DNA from: Thermoanaerobacter thermocopriae JCM 7501
GTDB taxonomy: Bacteria > Bacillota > Thermoanaerobacteria > Thermoanaerobacterales > Thermoanaerobacteraceae
Direction of reading: 5' to 3'
Length of the DNA stretch: 64,000 bases
Assembly (NCBI RefSeq): GCF_001310975.1
Contig: NZ_BAZY01000002.1
Coordinates: 1-64,000, forward strand
The notes beneath the pieces were generated by a model. It searched no databases and was not told the origin of the DNA. It worked only from the letters and a program-made list of their open reading frames with translations. Positions 1 through 9,510 of the stretch are shown piece by piece; positions within the stretch are counted from its first letter, which is position 1; each line of letters starts with the position of its first letter. Position numbers and translations under genes: made by a program.

Positions 1-28
1 AAAAACTATTATTTTAGGAGGATTAGAG

Positions 29-1193
29 ATGAACTTTGAAGACAGAGTGGCAAAAAGAGCAAAATCTATAGAAATATCTACCATAAGATATTTCTTTAAC
101 ATGGCGAAAGAGGTGCCTGGAGCGATATCCCTTGCTATCGGAGAACCAGACTTTGTGACGCCCGAGCACATAAGAGAGGCAGCAAAAAAGCCCTCGATGA
201 AGGTAAAACAGGATACACTGTGAATCCGGGACTTATTGAATTGAGGCAAGAAATTTCGAATTATCTTAAGAAACGATATAACCTTTCTTACAATCCGGAA
301 ACTGAAATTTTAGTTACAATTGGGGCTACAGAAGCTATATATGTCGCTTTAAATACTTGGCAGAAGAAGGAGATGAAGTATTAATTCCAGAACCCTCATT
401 TGTAGCCTATAACCCTTGCACGATTCTTGCAGGTGCTAAATCCGTTTTTGTTCCCACATATGAGGAGGACGATTTTGTATTAAGGGCAGATGTTTTAGAA
501 AAGTACATTACGGACAAATCAAAAGTATTAATTTTACCATATCCTAATAATCCAACTGGCGCAGTAATGCCAAAAGAAGCGATGGAAAAGATAGCTGAAG
601 TAGTTAAAAAACATGACCTTATTGTGGTTACTGATGAAATTTATTCTGAGCTAATATATAGTGGTTTTGAACACGTAAGCTTTGCTTCTTTAAAAGACAT
701 GTGGGAAAGAACAGTTACTATAAATGGTTTCTCGAAGTCATATGCGATGACAGGATGGCGTCTGGGATATATAGCTGCACCGGAATATTTTGTAAAACAC
801 ATGACAAAAGTTCACCAATATAGTGTAACAGCGGCGGCTACAATGTGCCAGTATGCTGGAATTGAGGCTATAAAAAATGGGGATGAAGATATTTTAAAGA
901 TGAGGGAAGAATACGACAGAAGAAGAAAGTATTTACTTCAAAGTGTGAGAGAAATGGGGCTTGATTGTTTTGAACCAAAAGGTGCTTTTTATATATTCCC
1001 ATCAATAAAAAAGACAGGTCTTACCTCAGAAGAATTCGCTAAGAGACTCCTTTTTGAGGCAAAAGTTGCAGTTGTGCCAGGAAACGCCTTTGGAGAAAAT
1101 GGGGAAGGATATGTTCGAATGGCTTATGCAACCTCTATGGAAAACCTAGAGGAAGCAGTAAAAAGAATGAAAGAGTTTATGTCCAAGTTTTAA
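29..1193 (+). CDS. class I/II pyridoxal-phosphate aminotransferase, two frameshifts
   Basis: Aspartate-type aminotransferase of fold type I, transferring an amino group between an amino acid and a 2-oxo acid in the cytosol. The start at 29 follows a GGAGG site. Three reading frames join to give about 388 residues, the normal family length. The first ends at 223; the middle part (ELRQEISNYLKKRYNL and on) is in a second frame; the rest runs from about 357. The shifts are a missing A in the A-run at 184-189 and a missing T at 357-358. The C-terminal part holds the PLP-lysine motif SKSYAMTGWR and the NNPTGAV motif. A terminator follows, so it ends its own unit. The exact amino acid specificity cannot be read. 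The shifts are probably sequence errors. Confidence 0.85.
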
Positions 1194-1200
1194 AAAATAA

Positions 1201-1240
1201 AATGCGGAAGGTGAATAGCATGCCTTCTGCATTTTTATTA
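1201..1240 (+). terminator. rho-independent terminator after aminotransferase
   Basis: The inverted repeat AATGCGGAAGG / CCTTCTGCATT is followed by a T-rich tract, just after the aminotransferase stop. One stem position is mismatched. Confidence 0.7.
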
Positions 1241-1293
1241 TTATTTTTTTATTTAGTTTACTTTTGCCACATTTAAATTGCAAAATGTTAAGC

Positions 1294-1322
1294 TTTTCAT
1301 TATCGTAGAAATAAAGTATAAT
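1294..1322 (+). promoter_or_regulatory. putative promoter of the PRD regulator
   Basis: TTTTCA, a 17-base spacer and a perfect TATAAT, ending 15 bases before the proposed start at 1337. The -35 is only moderate. Confidence 0.5.
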
Positions 1323-1336
1323 TTGAAATAAAAGAG

Positions 1337-3453
1337 GTGATAATTATCACACTCAATGAAAGATGTACTCAAATTCTTGTTAAACTTATCAATTCTAATG
1401 CGCCTATTAAAATTTCTGACCTTGCAAAAATATTTAATGTAAGCAGTAGAACTATAAGATATGACCTTGATACAATTGATGAGTTTTTAAAGTACAATAA
1501 TTTGCCACAATTGATGCGAAAACCGAATGTAGGTGTGAAATTTTCTGAACTATTGGAACACAGAAATAAAGTTTTATCTCTTCTTGATAATCTCAATATT
1601 TATTATTACAACTTATCTCAAAAAGAAAGAGTAAATATCATATTAAGTGAACTTATACAGCAAAAAGACTACATCACTATCAATAGCATTGCAGATAAAT
1701 TGATGGTGTCAAGAAGTACCATTATAAAAGATTTAAAGGATGTAAGAGAGTGGCTTACACGTCATGGACTTCAGTTAAAGTCTGCACCGAAATATGGAAT
1801 CAAAGTTGTGGGGGATGAAAAACAATTAAGACGAGCCGCGATAGAACTTTTAACAGAGGTAATTGACGTTAATAAGGCGCTGGATATTGTAAAATCTCCG
1901 ATTTATACTCGTTCTAGTGTAGGAATTGATAAACAAATTACCAAGCTGTTTGAGGATATAGACATACCTTATATCGAAGAATGTATACAAATAGCAGAAA
2001 GAGAACTGGAAACTGTTTTTTCTGATGCTGCATTTTCTGGCCTTGTAATTCACATAGCAATAGCAATTAAAAGGATACAACTTGGGAAAGACATAATTAT
2101 GCCAAAAGAAGAATTAAAAGCTTTAGAAATTACAAAAGAGTTTGCTGTAGCATCAAATATTGCAAAAATGTTGGAGGACCATTTTAAGGTTTCTATTCCA
2201 CATGATGAAATTGGATATATTACAGTCCATCTTCTAGGAAGCAATGTTACAAAAACGCGACCTTACGCTAATGAAAATTGGGTTGAGTATCAGCTATTAA
2301 CAGAAAAAATTATTAGGAATGTTAGCAGCAAAGTAAATCAAGATTTGTCAGGAGATAGGCAGCTTTTTGAAGGGCTTTTAGACCATTTAAGACCGACAGT
2401 ATACCGGTTAAGACACGGCCTTAAATTAAAAAATCCTATTTTGGATGAAATTAAGGCAAATTATAAAAAATTGTTTGAGATAGTAAAAGAAAGTCTAAAA
2501 CCTTTAGAAGATTATACAGGCAAAGAATTAAATGACGAAGAAATAGGTTATTTTACAATACATTTTGGCGCTGCGATTGAAAAGCTAAACATTGCTAAAG
2601 CACCAAAGCTTAATATACTCGTCGTATGTGGTACAGGAATAGGTACGGCGAAACTTCTTTCTTCGAGATTACAATCAGTTTTTGATGTAAATATAGTAGA
2701 TACTGTTGCATACCATCAGGTAAAAGAAATATTGAAAGAAAAAGATATAGATTTAATAGTATCTACTGTCCCGATTCCTTATGAGGGTATTAAAGCTATT
2801 GAAGTAAATCCCCTTCTTACAGAAAAAGACATAGAATTATTAAAAAGTCTTATTATTAAACCTAAGGTGCAACATACAGTTATTGACGATTTGATAAAAA
2901 TAATAGAAAAGCATTGTGTCATAAACAATCGTGAAAAATTGATGGAAGATTTATCAAAATTTTTAAATAAAGCATCATATGAAAATGCGAGAGGAGTTGT
3001 ACAACCAGTGTTAAAAGACCTTTTGACGAAGGAGACTATAAACTAAATGTTGAAGCAAAAGATTGGGAAGAAGCAGTGAGGATAGGAGGTGAGTTATTAG
3101 AGAAAAGCGGAGCAATTGAGCCAAGATATATTGATGCAATGATAAACACTGTAAAAGAAATAGGACCGTATATTGTAATTGCGCCAGGTATAGCAATGCC
3201 TCACGCGAGACCAGAAGCAGGTGCAAAAAAAATAGGTATGAGCTTAATTACACTAAAAAATCCTGTTAACTTTGGAAACAAAGAAAACGATCCAGTAAAA
3301 ATTGTAGTTTCTCTTTGTGCAATTGACCACTCTTCACACCTTAAAGCATTGTCTGAATTGGTGGAGCTTTTGGGGGATGAGAAATTTGTGTCTTTATTAG
3401 CAACAGCCGAAAGAAAGGAGGAGGTTTTGGAATATATTGGGGTGGATAAATAA
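1337..3453 (+). CDS. PRD-containing PTS regulator with EIIB- and EIIA-like domains, frameshifted
   Basis: BglG/MtlR/LicR-type transcription regulator whose activity is normally set by PTS phosphorylation. Domain order: two N-terminal helix-turn-helix segments (to about residue 130), two PRDs with conserved His, an EIIB-like domain with VVCGTGIGTAKL (Cys) and a type-2 EIIA domain with IAMPHARPE (His). The first frame stops at 3046. The next frame reads NVEAKDWEEAVRIGGELLEK straight on, so one T is missing near 3045. Restored length is about 705 residues, as in the family. The GTG at 1337 overlaps the apparent Shine-Dalgarno site AGAGGTG, so the true start may be a rarer codon at 1343-1346 or affected by another error. 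It precedes an ascorbate-type PTS and is its likely activator. Confidence 0.85.
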
Positions 3454-3608
3454 AGAAGAAATGATATTGTTTGATTTAAAAAGCCATAAAAAGGAGAATG
3501 AATGGTTTAGAGTAACGTTAAGGATAAAATGATAGGTAAAATTTGTCTAAGTTATGGAATAGTGAGATGCATTAAAAATGGGAATAACTTATTGAGGAGT
3601 GAAAGGTA

Positions 3609-3884
3609 ATGAGAATTTTAACAGTTTGTGGCTTAGGCCAGGGGACAAGTTTAATATTAAGAATGAATGTTGAAAGTGTATTAAAAAATATAGGTGTTAC
3701 AGCAGAGGTAGAAAATAGTGATGTAAGTACAGCGTTGTTTGAAAAAGCTGACTTAATTATTACTAACAAAGAATTAGCTGAAAACCTTGCAAATTCTCCC
3801 ATTCCAATTTTGATAGTAAAAAACTATTTTGATAAACATGAGATACAAAACGCATTAGTTAATTATTTCAAAAAATCTGAATAA
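3609..3884 (+). CDS. PTS system EIIB, ascorbate/SgaB type
   Basis: Small cytosolic phosphocarrier (91 residues) that takes phosphate from EIIA and passes it to the sugar during uptake by EIIC. The N-terminal VCGLGQGTSLI carries the phosphorylated Cys of the UlaB/SgaB family. It lies 28 bases before the EIIC gene and 155 bases after the regulator/EIIA gene. No separate EIIA gene is present, so the EIIA domain fused to the upstream regulator, or one elsewhere, must phosphorylate it. The substrate need not be ascorbate, because the neighbouring enzymes are not those of the ula pathway. Confidence 0.85.
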   Translation: MRILTVCGLGQGTSLILRMNVESVLKNIGVTAEVENSDVSTALFEKADLIITNKELAENLANSPIPILIVKNYFDKHEIQNALVNYFKKSE

Positions 3885-3911
3885 ACCCGTAAATCGAAGG
3901 AGGTATTGTTA

Positions 3912-5213
3912 ATGCGTGCCATAATGTGGATTGCTACAAATATTTTAGGTCAGCCCTCAATTTTGATAGGTTTAGTAGTGCTTTTAGGATTAATTTTACA
4001 GCGGAAAAATTTTAGTCAAATTATAAGTGGAACTTTCAAAGCAATAATAGGGTTTTTAATTATAGGTGGAGGCTCAAGTATAATTGTAGGGTCTTTGAAT
4101 GTATTTCAGCCTATGTGGAAAGAAGTTTTTGGTTTGGAAGCTCAAAAACTTGGTCAATTCATGGGACAAGCAGCATTCAACCAGAAATTTGGGACAATAA
4201 TTACTCTTTCTATGGTTTTGGGATTTTTAGTAAATGTGTTTTTAGCAAAAATAACAAAGTGGAATTATATTTACTTAACAGGACATATGATGTTTTGGAC
4301 TACCGTAATTTTTACAGGGATAATTGTACACGTAGCAGGTCCTTCTGTACCTATGTGGAAAATGGTTTTGTTTTTATCAATTTTTTTAGGCTTGTATTGG
4401 ACACTCCAGCCTGCGTTAACTCAACCTATCATGAGGAAGATTACTGGTGGAGATCAGGTCGCACTGGGGCATACAAGTGCTTCAGCTGCTTTAATTGGTG
4501 CTGGATTAGGTAAATTGCTTGGAAATAAAAAAAATGATTCAGAGTCATTCAAAATACCTAAGGGTTTTGAATTTTTGCGAGATTCTAACGTGATTATAGC
4601 TCTAATTATGGGAACTTTATATATTTTAGGTGCACTACTTGTCTTACTTAAACCCAAAACTCCAGAGATTGAGAAATTGCTCAAAATGGCCAGTGATCAG
4701 AATTTTATAGTATTCTCATTTATACAAGCTCTTCAGTTTGCTGCTGGTATTGCGATAGTTTTATTTGGTGTTAGAATGTTAATTGGCGAAATAGTCCCGG
4801 CTTTCAAAGGTATTGCCGATACCATCGTGCCTAACGCAAAACCTGCTTTAGATTGTCCCATTGTATATCCTTATGCTCCTACTGCTTCGATATTGGGATT
4901 TGTAGGGGCATTTGCGGGTGCATTAATATGGCTCTTAGCTATAGGTAAGACTGTTGGTTATGTTTTTGTACCTACCATGATAGTGTTGTTTTTCCATTCT
5001 GCTACAGCAGGTGTTTTTGGGAATGCTACGGGTGGTGTTAGAGGAGCACTTATAGCTGGTTTTATGACGGCTACAATAGTGGCATGGGGGCAGTATTTTA
5101 TGGTCACATACTTGATAAGTAGTACCATACCTGATACAGCGATGTGGGCTGCAGACTCTGACATGTTTATATTAGGTCCTATAGTTGCTTTATTAAGCAA
5201 ACTACTATTTTGA
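3912..5213 (+). CDS. PTS system EIIC, ascorbate (UlaA/SgaT) family
   Basis: Integral membrane permease of the ascorbate-type PTS, with about ten hydrophobic segments over 433 residues. It imports and phosphorylates the substrate with the EIIB encoded just upstream. ATG at 3912 is chosen over TTG at 3906 because AAGGAGGT at 3897-3904 then sits at normal spacing. Family-like motifs include the loop with TSASAALIGAGLGKLLG and the segment PALDCPIVYPYAPTA. It is cotranscribed with a lactonase-like hydrolase, a creatininase-family enzyme, a SIS protein and a KDPG-type aldolase. Transport specificity is unknown. Confidence 0.88.
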   Translation: MRAIMWIATNILGQPSILIGLVVLLGLILQRKNFSQIISGTFKAIIGFLIIGGGSSIIVGSLNVFQPMWKEVFGLEAQKLGQFMGQAAFNQKFGTIITLSMVLGFLVNVFLAKITKWNYIYLTGHMMFWTTVIFTGIIVHVAGPSVPMWKMVLFLSIFLGLYWTLQPALTQPIMRKITGGDQVALGHTSASAALIGAGLGKLLGNKKNDSESFKIPKGFEFLRDSNVIIALIMGTLYILGALLVLLKPKTPEIEKLLKMASDQNFIVFSFIQALQFAAGIAIVLFGVRMLIGEIVPAFKGIADTIVPNAKPALDCPIVYPYAPTASILGFVGAFAGALIWLLAIGKTVGYVFVPTMIVLFFHSATAGVFGNATGGVRGALIAGFMTATIVAWGQYFMVTYLISSTIPDTAMWAADSDMFILGPIVALLSKLLF

Positions 5214-5270
5214 TATGGCATTTTTCCAAAAAATTATGGAGCAGAATTTCAATCTTTGGGAGTGAGGACA

Positions 5271-6262
5271 ATGAGCTTTATTAGAACATTTAATGGTGAT
5301 ATTAATCCTGACGAATTAGGCTTCACATATTCTCATGAGCATATTGTTTGTATACCTCCTTACTGGAAAGAAAAAAATGAGGAAGATTTATTGTTAGATG
5401 ATGAAACAAATCGTTACAAGATGTTTTGGATTTTAAGAAAGCTGGTGGCGAGACTATAGTTGATGCTACAGCTGTGGATTATGGCAGAGAAGTAGAAGCG
5501 GTAAAAAGGATTTCGGAAAAGAGTCAAGTAAAGATAATTGGCACTGCAGGGTTTAATAAAGGTTTTCTTTGGAATGCAAAGCTTAAAGATAATGTAAAAC
5601 AAATTGTGGGTAATTATGAAACTTATGGTGAGTGGATTGAAAAAGCTCCGATAAAAGAACTGGCTGAATATGTTATAAGTGAGGTCGAAGAAGGGTTAGA
5701 AGGTACAAAAGTTCGCGCAGGACAATTGAAGTGTGGTACAGGTTATAATTCAATTTCCCCTTTAGAAGAAAAGGTAATAAAAGCAATTGCAATAGCTCAT
5801 AAAGAGACAAAAGCTCCTATTCATTGTCATACAGAAGCAGGCACTATGGCTCTCGAGCAAATTGAATTATTAAGAAAAGAAGGAATAAACTTAGAATATG
5901 TTTCTTTTGGGCACATGGACAGAAACCTAGATCCTTACTATCATGTTCAAATTGCAAAAACAGGTGCTTTTTTGTGCTTTGACGGTATAGGAAAAATTAA
6001 ATATGGACCTGAAAGCAACCGTATTAACGAAATTATATTTTTAGTTAAACAAGGATTTAAAGATCAAATTTTGATTAGTGGCGATATGGCAAGAAAAAGT
6101 TATTACAGACATTATAAACACGGGTTAGGTTTGGATTTTATAATTAAAAAATGGATACCAAGGTTTATAGAGGAAGCTGATCAAGCTGGTCTTGATGGTG
6201 AAAGTTTAATAAAAGATTTCTTTATCAATAATCCGAGGCGTTGCTTTGCATTTAAAATATAA
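5271..6262 (+). CDS. phosphotriesterase-family hydrolase (probable sugar-phosphate lactonase), frameshifted
   Basis: Amidohydrolase-superfamily TIM barrel of the PTE/Php group. Metal-site motifs are YSHEHIV (HxH), HCHTEAG, SFGHMDRN and ISGDMARKSYY (Asp). ATG 5271 follows GGAGTGAGG. The first frame stops at 5459. DVLDFKKAGGETIVDATAVDYG continues in the next frame, so one A is missing near 5418. Restored length is about 330 residues, normal for the family. PTE-like proteins encoded with ascorbate-type PTS genes in mycoplasmas hydrolyse phosphorylated aldonolactones. A lactonase role on the imported phospho-sugar is inferred from that and from the downstream aldolase. Confidence 0.82.
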
Positions 6263-6279
6263 GTAAGGTGGTATAAAAG

Positions 6280-7017
6280 ATGGACTTAAATTCAATGACC
6301 TATGTCGAACTGGAAGAACAAATAAAGAAAACTAAAATTGCTATTTTACCTATAGGTGCACTTGAAGCACATGGTCCACATCTTCCTCTAGGTACGGATA
6401 ACTACTTGGCTGAAAGATTGGCACAAAAAGTTGCAGAAAAAATTGAAGCGATTGTTCTTCCAACATTTGCTTATGGTCAAGTTTGGAGCCTTCGGAATGT
6501 TGCGGGCAGTATTAATATTAGTAATGAACATTTAAAAGCCATATTAGTGGATATAGGAACAAGTATTTACAAGTTTGGAATACGTTACTATGTTATAATA
6601 AATGGGCATTTTGGAAATAATGTTGCCATTAAAGAAGCAGCAAGAGAATTATATGAAAAGATTCCAGAATTAAAAGTATATTATTTTTTCTATCCTGGAG
6701 TATCTCATATTATAGATGAAGTAAGAGAATCAGAGCCTCTTCCCGGTGGATATTTCCATGCATGTGAAATAGAAACCTCTTACATGCTATATCTTGCTCC
6801 AGAACATGTTCAAATGGAAAAAGCAATAAATGATACACCTAATTTGCCAGAAGATTTTGAATATACTCCAACCCCGTGGGATAGAGTCACATCCACAGTA
6901 GTTATGGGAAACGCAGCTTTAGCTACAAAAGAAAAAGGGGAAAAAATAATTAATGCTGCGATTGATAATATAGTAAAAATTTTAAAAAAGCGGTTAACAA
7001 CTAAGGAAGGGGTATAG
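6280..7017 (+). CDS. creatininase-family amidohydrolase
   Basis: Cytosolic metal-dependent hydrolase of the creatininase fold, 245 residues. The motifs IGALEAHGPHLPLGTDNYLAE (Glu, His and Asp ligands), INGHFGNN and HACEIETS are all intact. The family opens cyclic amides or related bonds in creatinine, formamidopyrimidines and inosose-type substrates. True creatinine metabolism is unlikely inside a PTS/aldolase operon. It starts 18 bases after the phosphotriesterase-like gene with AAGGTGG ahead and ends just before the SIS gene, so the genes are tightly coupled. A ring-opening or amide-hydrolysing step on the imported sugar derivative is inferred. Confidence 0.83.
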   Translation: MDLNSMTYVELEEQIKKTKIAILPIGALEAHGPHLPLGTDNYLAERLAQKVAEKIEAIVLPTFAYGQVWSLRNVAGSINISNEHLKAILVDIGTSIYKFGIRYYVIINGHFGNNVAIKEAARELYEKIPELKVYYFFYPGVSHIIDEVRESEPLPGGYFHACEIETSYMLYLAPEHVQMEKAINDTPNLPEDFEYTPTPWDRVTSTVVMGNAALATKEKGEKIINAAIDNIVKILKKRLTTKEGV

Positions 7018-7018
7018 T

Positions 7019-7753
7019 ATGATGGAAAGATATTTAAAAACCATAAATGAATTACTAGGTGAAATAACACGACATGAACAAAACAAACTGAAATATGTAG
7101 CTGAAAAAATTGCAGATACAATTCCTAAAGGAGCCGTTGTACATCTTTTTGGAGCAGGACATTCACATATATTATCAGAAGATGTTTTTTATCGTGCAGG
7201 GGGGTTGGTACCCATTAATCCTATTTTTGATGAAAATTTGATGCTTCATAATGGAGCACTTCGTTCTTCGCATCTTGAAAGAATGAGTAATTATGCTCAT
7301 ACTTTTATGGAGTCTCAAGATATACAACCAGGCGAGGTATTTATTGTTTTTTCGAATTCAGGAAGAAATGGGGTACCAATCGATGTAGCTTTGTATGCAA
7401 AAAACAAACAGGCATTTGTAGTAGGGGTTACGTCAATGCAATATAGTGTAAAATATCCTTCGAGACATGTTTCGGGTAAAAAATTATACGAAGTAGTTGA
7501 CGTATACATTGATAATCATTGTCCCCCTGGAGACGCACTGTTTCAATTTGAGGGCCTTCAAGAGCCATATTTTCCAGGTTCTACAATAGCTGGTTCTTTC
7601 ATTATTCAATCGATATTGGCTATGGCTATTGAGAAAATGGTTGAGAATGATTATATTCCTCCTATTTTACTGAGTGGAAATATAGATGGTGCCGATATGC
7701 ATAACAAAAAATTAATAGAAAAGTATAAAAAAAGAATTATTTATTACTATTAG
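7019..7753 (+). CDS. SIS-domain sugar isomerase-like protein (UPF0309 type)
   Basis: Sugar-isomerase (SIS) fold protein of 244 residues with the phosphosugar-binding motifs FGAGHSHIL (about 41-49) and SNSGRNGVP (about 115-123). SIS proteins isomerise, deaminate or bind phosphosugars. This subgroup has no settled reaction. ATG at 7019 or 7022 follows AAGGAAGGGG, and the gene begins one base after the preceding stop, so it is translationally coupled to the creatininase-family gene. It probably handles a phosphorylated intermediate between the two hydrolases and the aldolase. An aldose-ketose isomerase or a deaminase is possible. Confidence 0.8.
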   Translation: MMERYLKTINELLGEITRHEQNKLKYVAEKIADTIPKGAVVHLFGAGHSHILSEDVFYRAGGLVPINPIFDENLMLHNGALRSSHLERMSNYAHTFMESQDIQPGEVFIVFSNSGRNGVPIDVALYAKNKQAFVVGVTSMQYSVKYPSRHVSGKKLYEVVDVYIDNHCPPGDALFQFEGLQEPYFPGSTIAGSFIIQSILAMAIEKMVENDYIPPILLSGNIDGADMHNKKLIEKYKKRIIYYY

Positions 7754-7877
7754 TACTATTTAGCTCACTTGTTTGTAAAATTCCTGGTTTAAACCTAAAG
7801 GAACAAAATTTGCAAGATAAAAATTAAAAGAAATTTTAAATTTAGCTGTATTTCAGTAACTGGGGGTATTATTTACG

Positions 7878-8516
7878 ATGAAAAAACAACAAATAATTGA
7901 GAAACTTGAACAACAGAAAATTACAGCTGTAATTCGCAACAGTGATATTGATACGGTATTTTTTTTAGCTGATGCTTTAAAGAAAGGTGGAATTGAAGCA
8001 TTAGAGATAACTGTTGAAACACCTGGAGCTTTGGATGTGATTAAGGAGTTAAATAAAACTGACAAATATTTTGTGGGAGCTGGGACAATCTTAGATGCAG
8101 AAACAGCAAGAGCTGCTATTTTAGCTGGGGCAAAATTTATATTTACACCTATTATGCGACTTGATGTAATAAGATTATGTAATAGGTATGGTATACCTGT
8201 AATTCCCGGAGCTACTACACCTACCGAAATTTTGGCTGGTTATGAGGCAGGGGCAGATTTTATCAAAGTTTTTCCAGCTGGTGTATTTGGTCCTCAATAT
8301 TTAAGAGAAATTTTAGGACCACTCAAACATGTACCTATTTTTGTAACTGGAGGAATCAACAAAGATAATATTAAAGACTTTATTTTAGCTGGTGCAAAAG
8401 GAGTATCGATAGGAGGAGCATTAATAGATAAAGATGTTATTGTAAATGGAATGTTTGATAAAATAACGGAAAGAGCTATTGAGTTTGTGAAATTAGTGAA
8501 TGATATCAATAAATAG
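7878..8516 (+). CDS. eda: 2-dehydro-3-deoxyphosphogluconate (KHG/KDPG) aldolase
   Basis: Class I aldolase of 212 residues, normal length, cleaving 2-keto-3-deoxy-6-phosphogluconate-type acids to pyruvate and glyceraldehyde 3-phosphate. Visible active-site elements are LEITVETPGA (Glu), GAGTILD, the phosphate-loop-like VTGGI and the Schiff-base lysine in FIKVFPAG. It is the last gene of the ascorbate-type PTS locus, 124 bases after the SIS gene. Its presence says the pathway funnels a phosphorylated 3-deoxy-2-oxo acid into central metabolism. The dehydratase or deaminase that would make that acid is not obvious among the neighbours. Confidence 0.88.
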   Translation: MKKQQIIEKLEQQKITAVIRNSDIDTVFFLADALKKGGIEALEITVETPGALDVIKELNKTDKYFVGAGTILDAETARAAILAGAKFIFTPIMRLDVIRLCNRYGIPVIPGATTPTEILAGYEAGADFIKVFPAGVFGPQYLREILGPLKHVPIFVTGGINKDNIKDFILAGAKGVSIGGALIDKDVIVNGMFDKITERAIEFVKLVNDINK

Positions 8517-8581
8517 AGAGAAGTTTACTACAGATATTGTTATGAGACAAAGCGGCAACATAAGGAAGTGTAGAAATAAGG

Positions 8582-9276
8582 CTATTGGAGAATATCCAAT
8601 AGTCCCAGTTTGTTAACAAAACAACAAAATTTAAGCCCCTGTTTTCTTAGTCCCGAAAACAGGGGCTGTATATATCTGGATAAAATTGTCATTAAAGTTC
8701 CAAATAATGGGTAAAAATTTAAAGCGCCAAAAGGGACCTTACCCCATTGTCTCTTTCCTTCTCTCATATACTTCTTTACAGTAAGGTGCATGCCTTAGGT
8801 GTTCTGCTTCTTCTACATATCCTTCCCATATGTGCCTGAATATCATCTTTGTGTAGTCTTTACTTTGGGTACACCTTTCTCTTAAAGGGCAATTCTTGCA
8901 TTTTTCTGGATTTGATTTGTACTCTATATCCTTCTCTGTTGGTTGTAACATATGTTAGTATTTCATTTTGGGGACATATGTAACAGTCATAATAGTCATC
9001 ATACACAAACTCATGTTTCTTCATAAAACCGTCTTTTGTTTTTGGTCTTGTGTATGGCACTGCTGGTATTATTTCTCTATCAAATATTGTCTTTGATATG
9101 TACGGATTTTTATATCCTGCATCTACTGCTATTGCTTTCGGTTTTCCTACCATATTTTCAACTTCTTTTAGTACTTCTTCAAACATTACGCTATCGTGGA
9201 CATTTGCAGCTTCAACTTTTACTCCTAATACAAATCTATTTTTATCGTAGACTGTGTGAAGTGAATAGGTTTTGTA
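8582..9276 (-). pseudogene. IS1182-type transposase remnant
   Basis: On the minus strand from about 9276, broken frames encode the C-terminal half of an IS1182/DDE_Tnp_1_6 transposase. They include HYKTYSLHTVYDKNRFVLGVKV, VDAGYKNPYISKTIF, YDCYICPQNE and the zinc-like CKNCPLRERC, ending in YERRKET near 8760. The N-terminal half is missing. At least one frameshift lies near 8940. The residues expected after RRKET are deleted, and the sequence jumps to what looks like the 3' end of the element. It is not functional. It lies between the aldolase and sorbitol operons. Confidence 0.8.
8634..8667. terminator. strong hairpin at the end of the IS1182 remnant
   Basis: Perfect 13-base arms AGCCCCTGTTTTC / GAAAACAGGGGCT with an 8-base loop. 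On the minus strand the hairpin is followed by an AT-rich stretch. It is probably the terminal structure of the IS remnant and may also stop transcription from the aldolase operon. Confidence 0.55.
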
Positions 9277-9363
9277 GTGAATAAGAGATTGATAAGACTA
9301 ATAAAAATTTTTATCATAAGCAGGAATTTAAAATTTATAGCGAATATATATAATGTAAACTAA

Positions 9364-9396
9364 AGCACAAATTACATTATACTGCACAAATGTGCA
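9364..9396 (+). promoter_or_regulatory. putative SorC-family operator upstream of srlD
   Basis: The palindrome TGCACAAATGTGCA lies at 9383-9396, with an extra half-site GCACAAAT about 20 bases upstream at 9365. The same motif in inverted orientation (TGCACATTTGTG, 10409-10420) overlaps the promoter of the SorC-type regulator gene. This makes it the likely binding site of that regulator. A convincing -10/-35 pair for srlD itself was not found. Confidence 0.6.
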
Positions 9397-9510
9397 AAAT
9401 TTAATTGAGATACGACTAAAGTATATTATTGCAGTAATAAGTTAGAAGAAGCAAAAAGATAAATAAAAAGCTTGATGACAATTAAAATAATATAGTTGGA
9501 GGTAGATACG

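Noticed and set aside
3076-3453. Separate EIIA gene for the ascorbate-type PTS
   Set aside because: Sequence before 3076 encodes the in-frame N-terminal part of the same EIIA domain, without a ribosome site, so a frameshifted fusion to the regulator is more likely.
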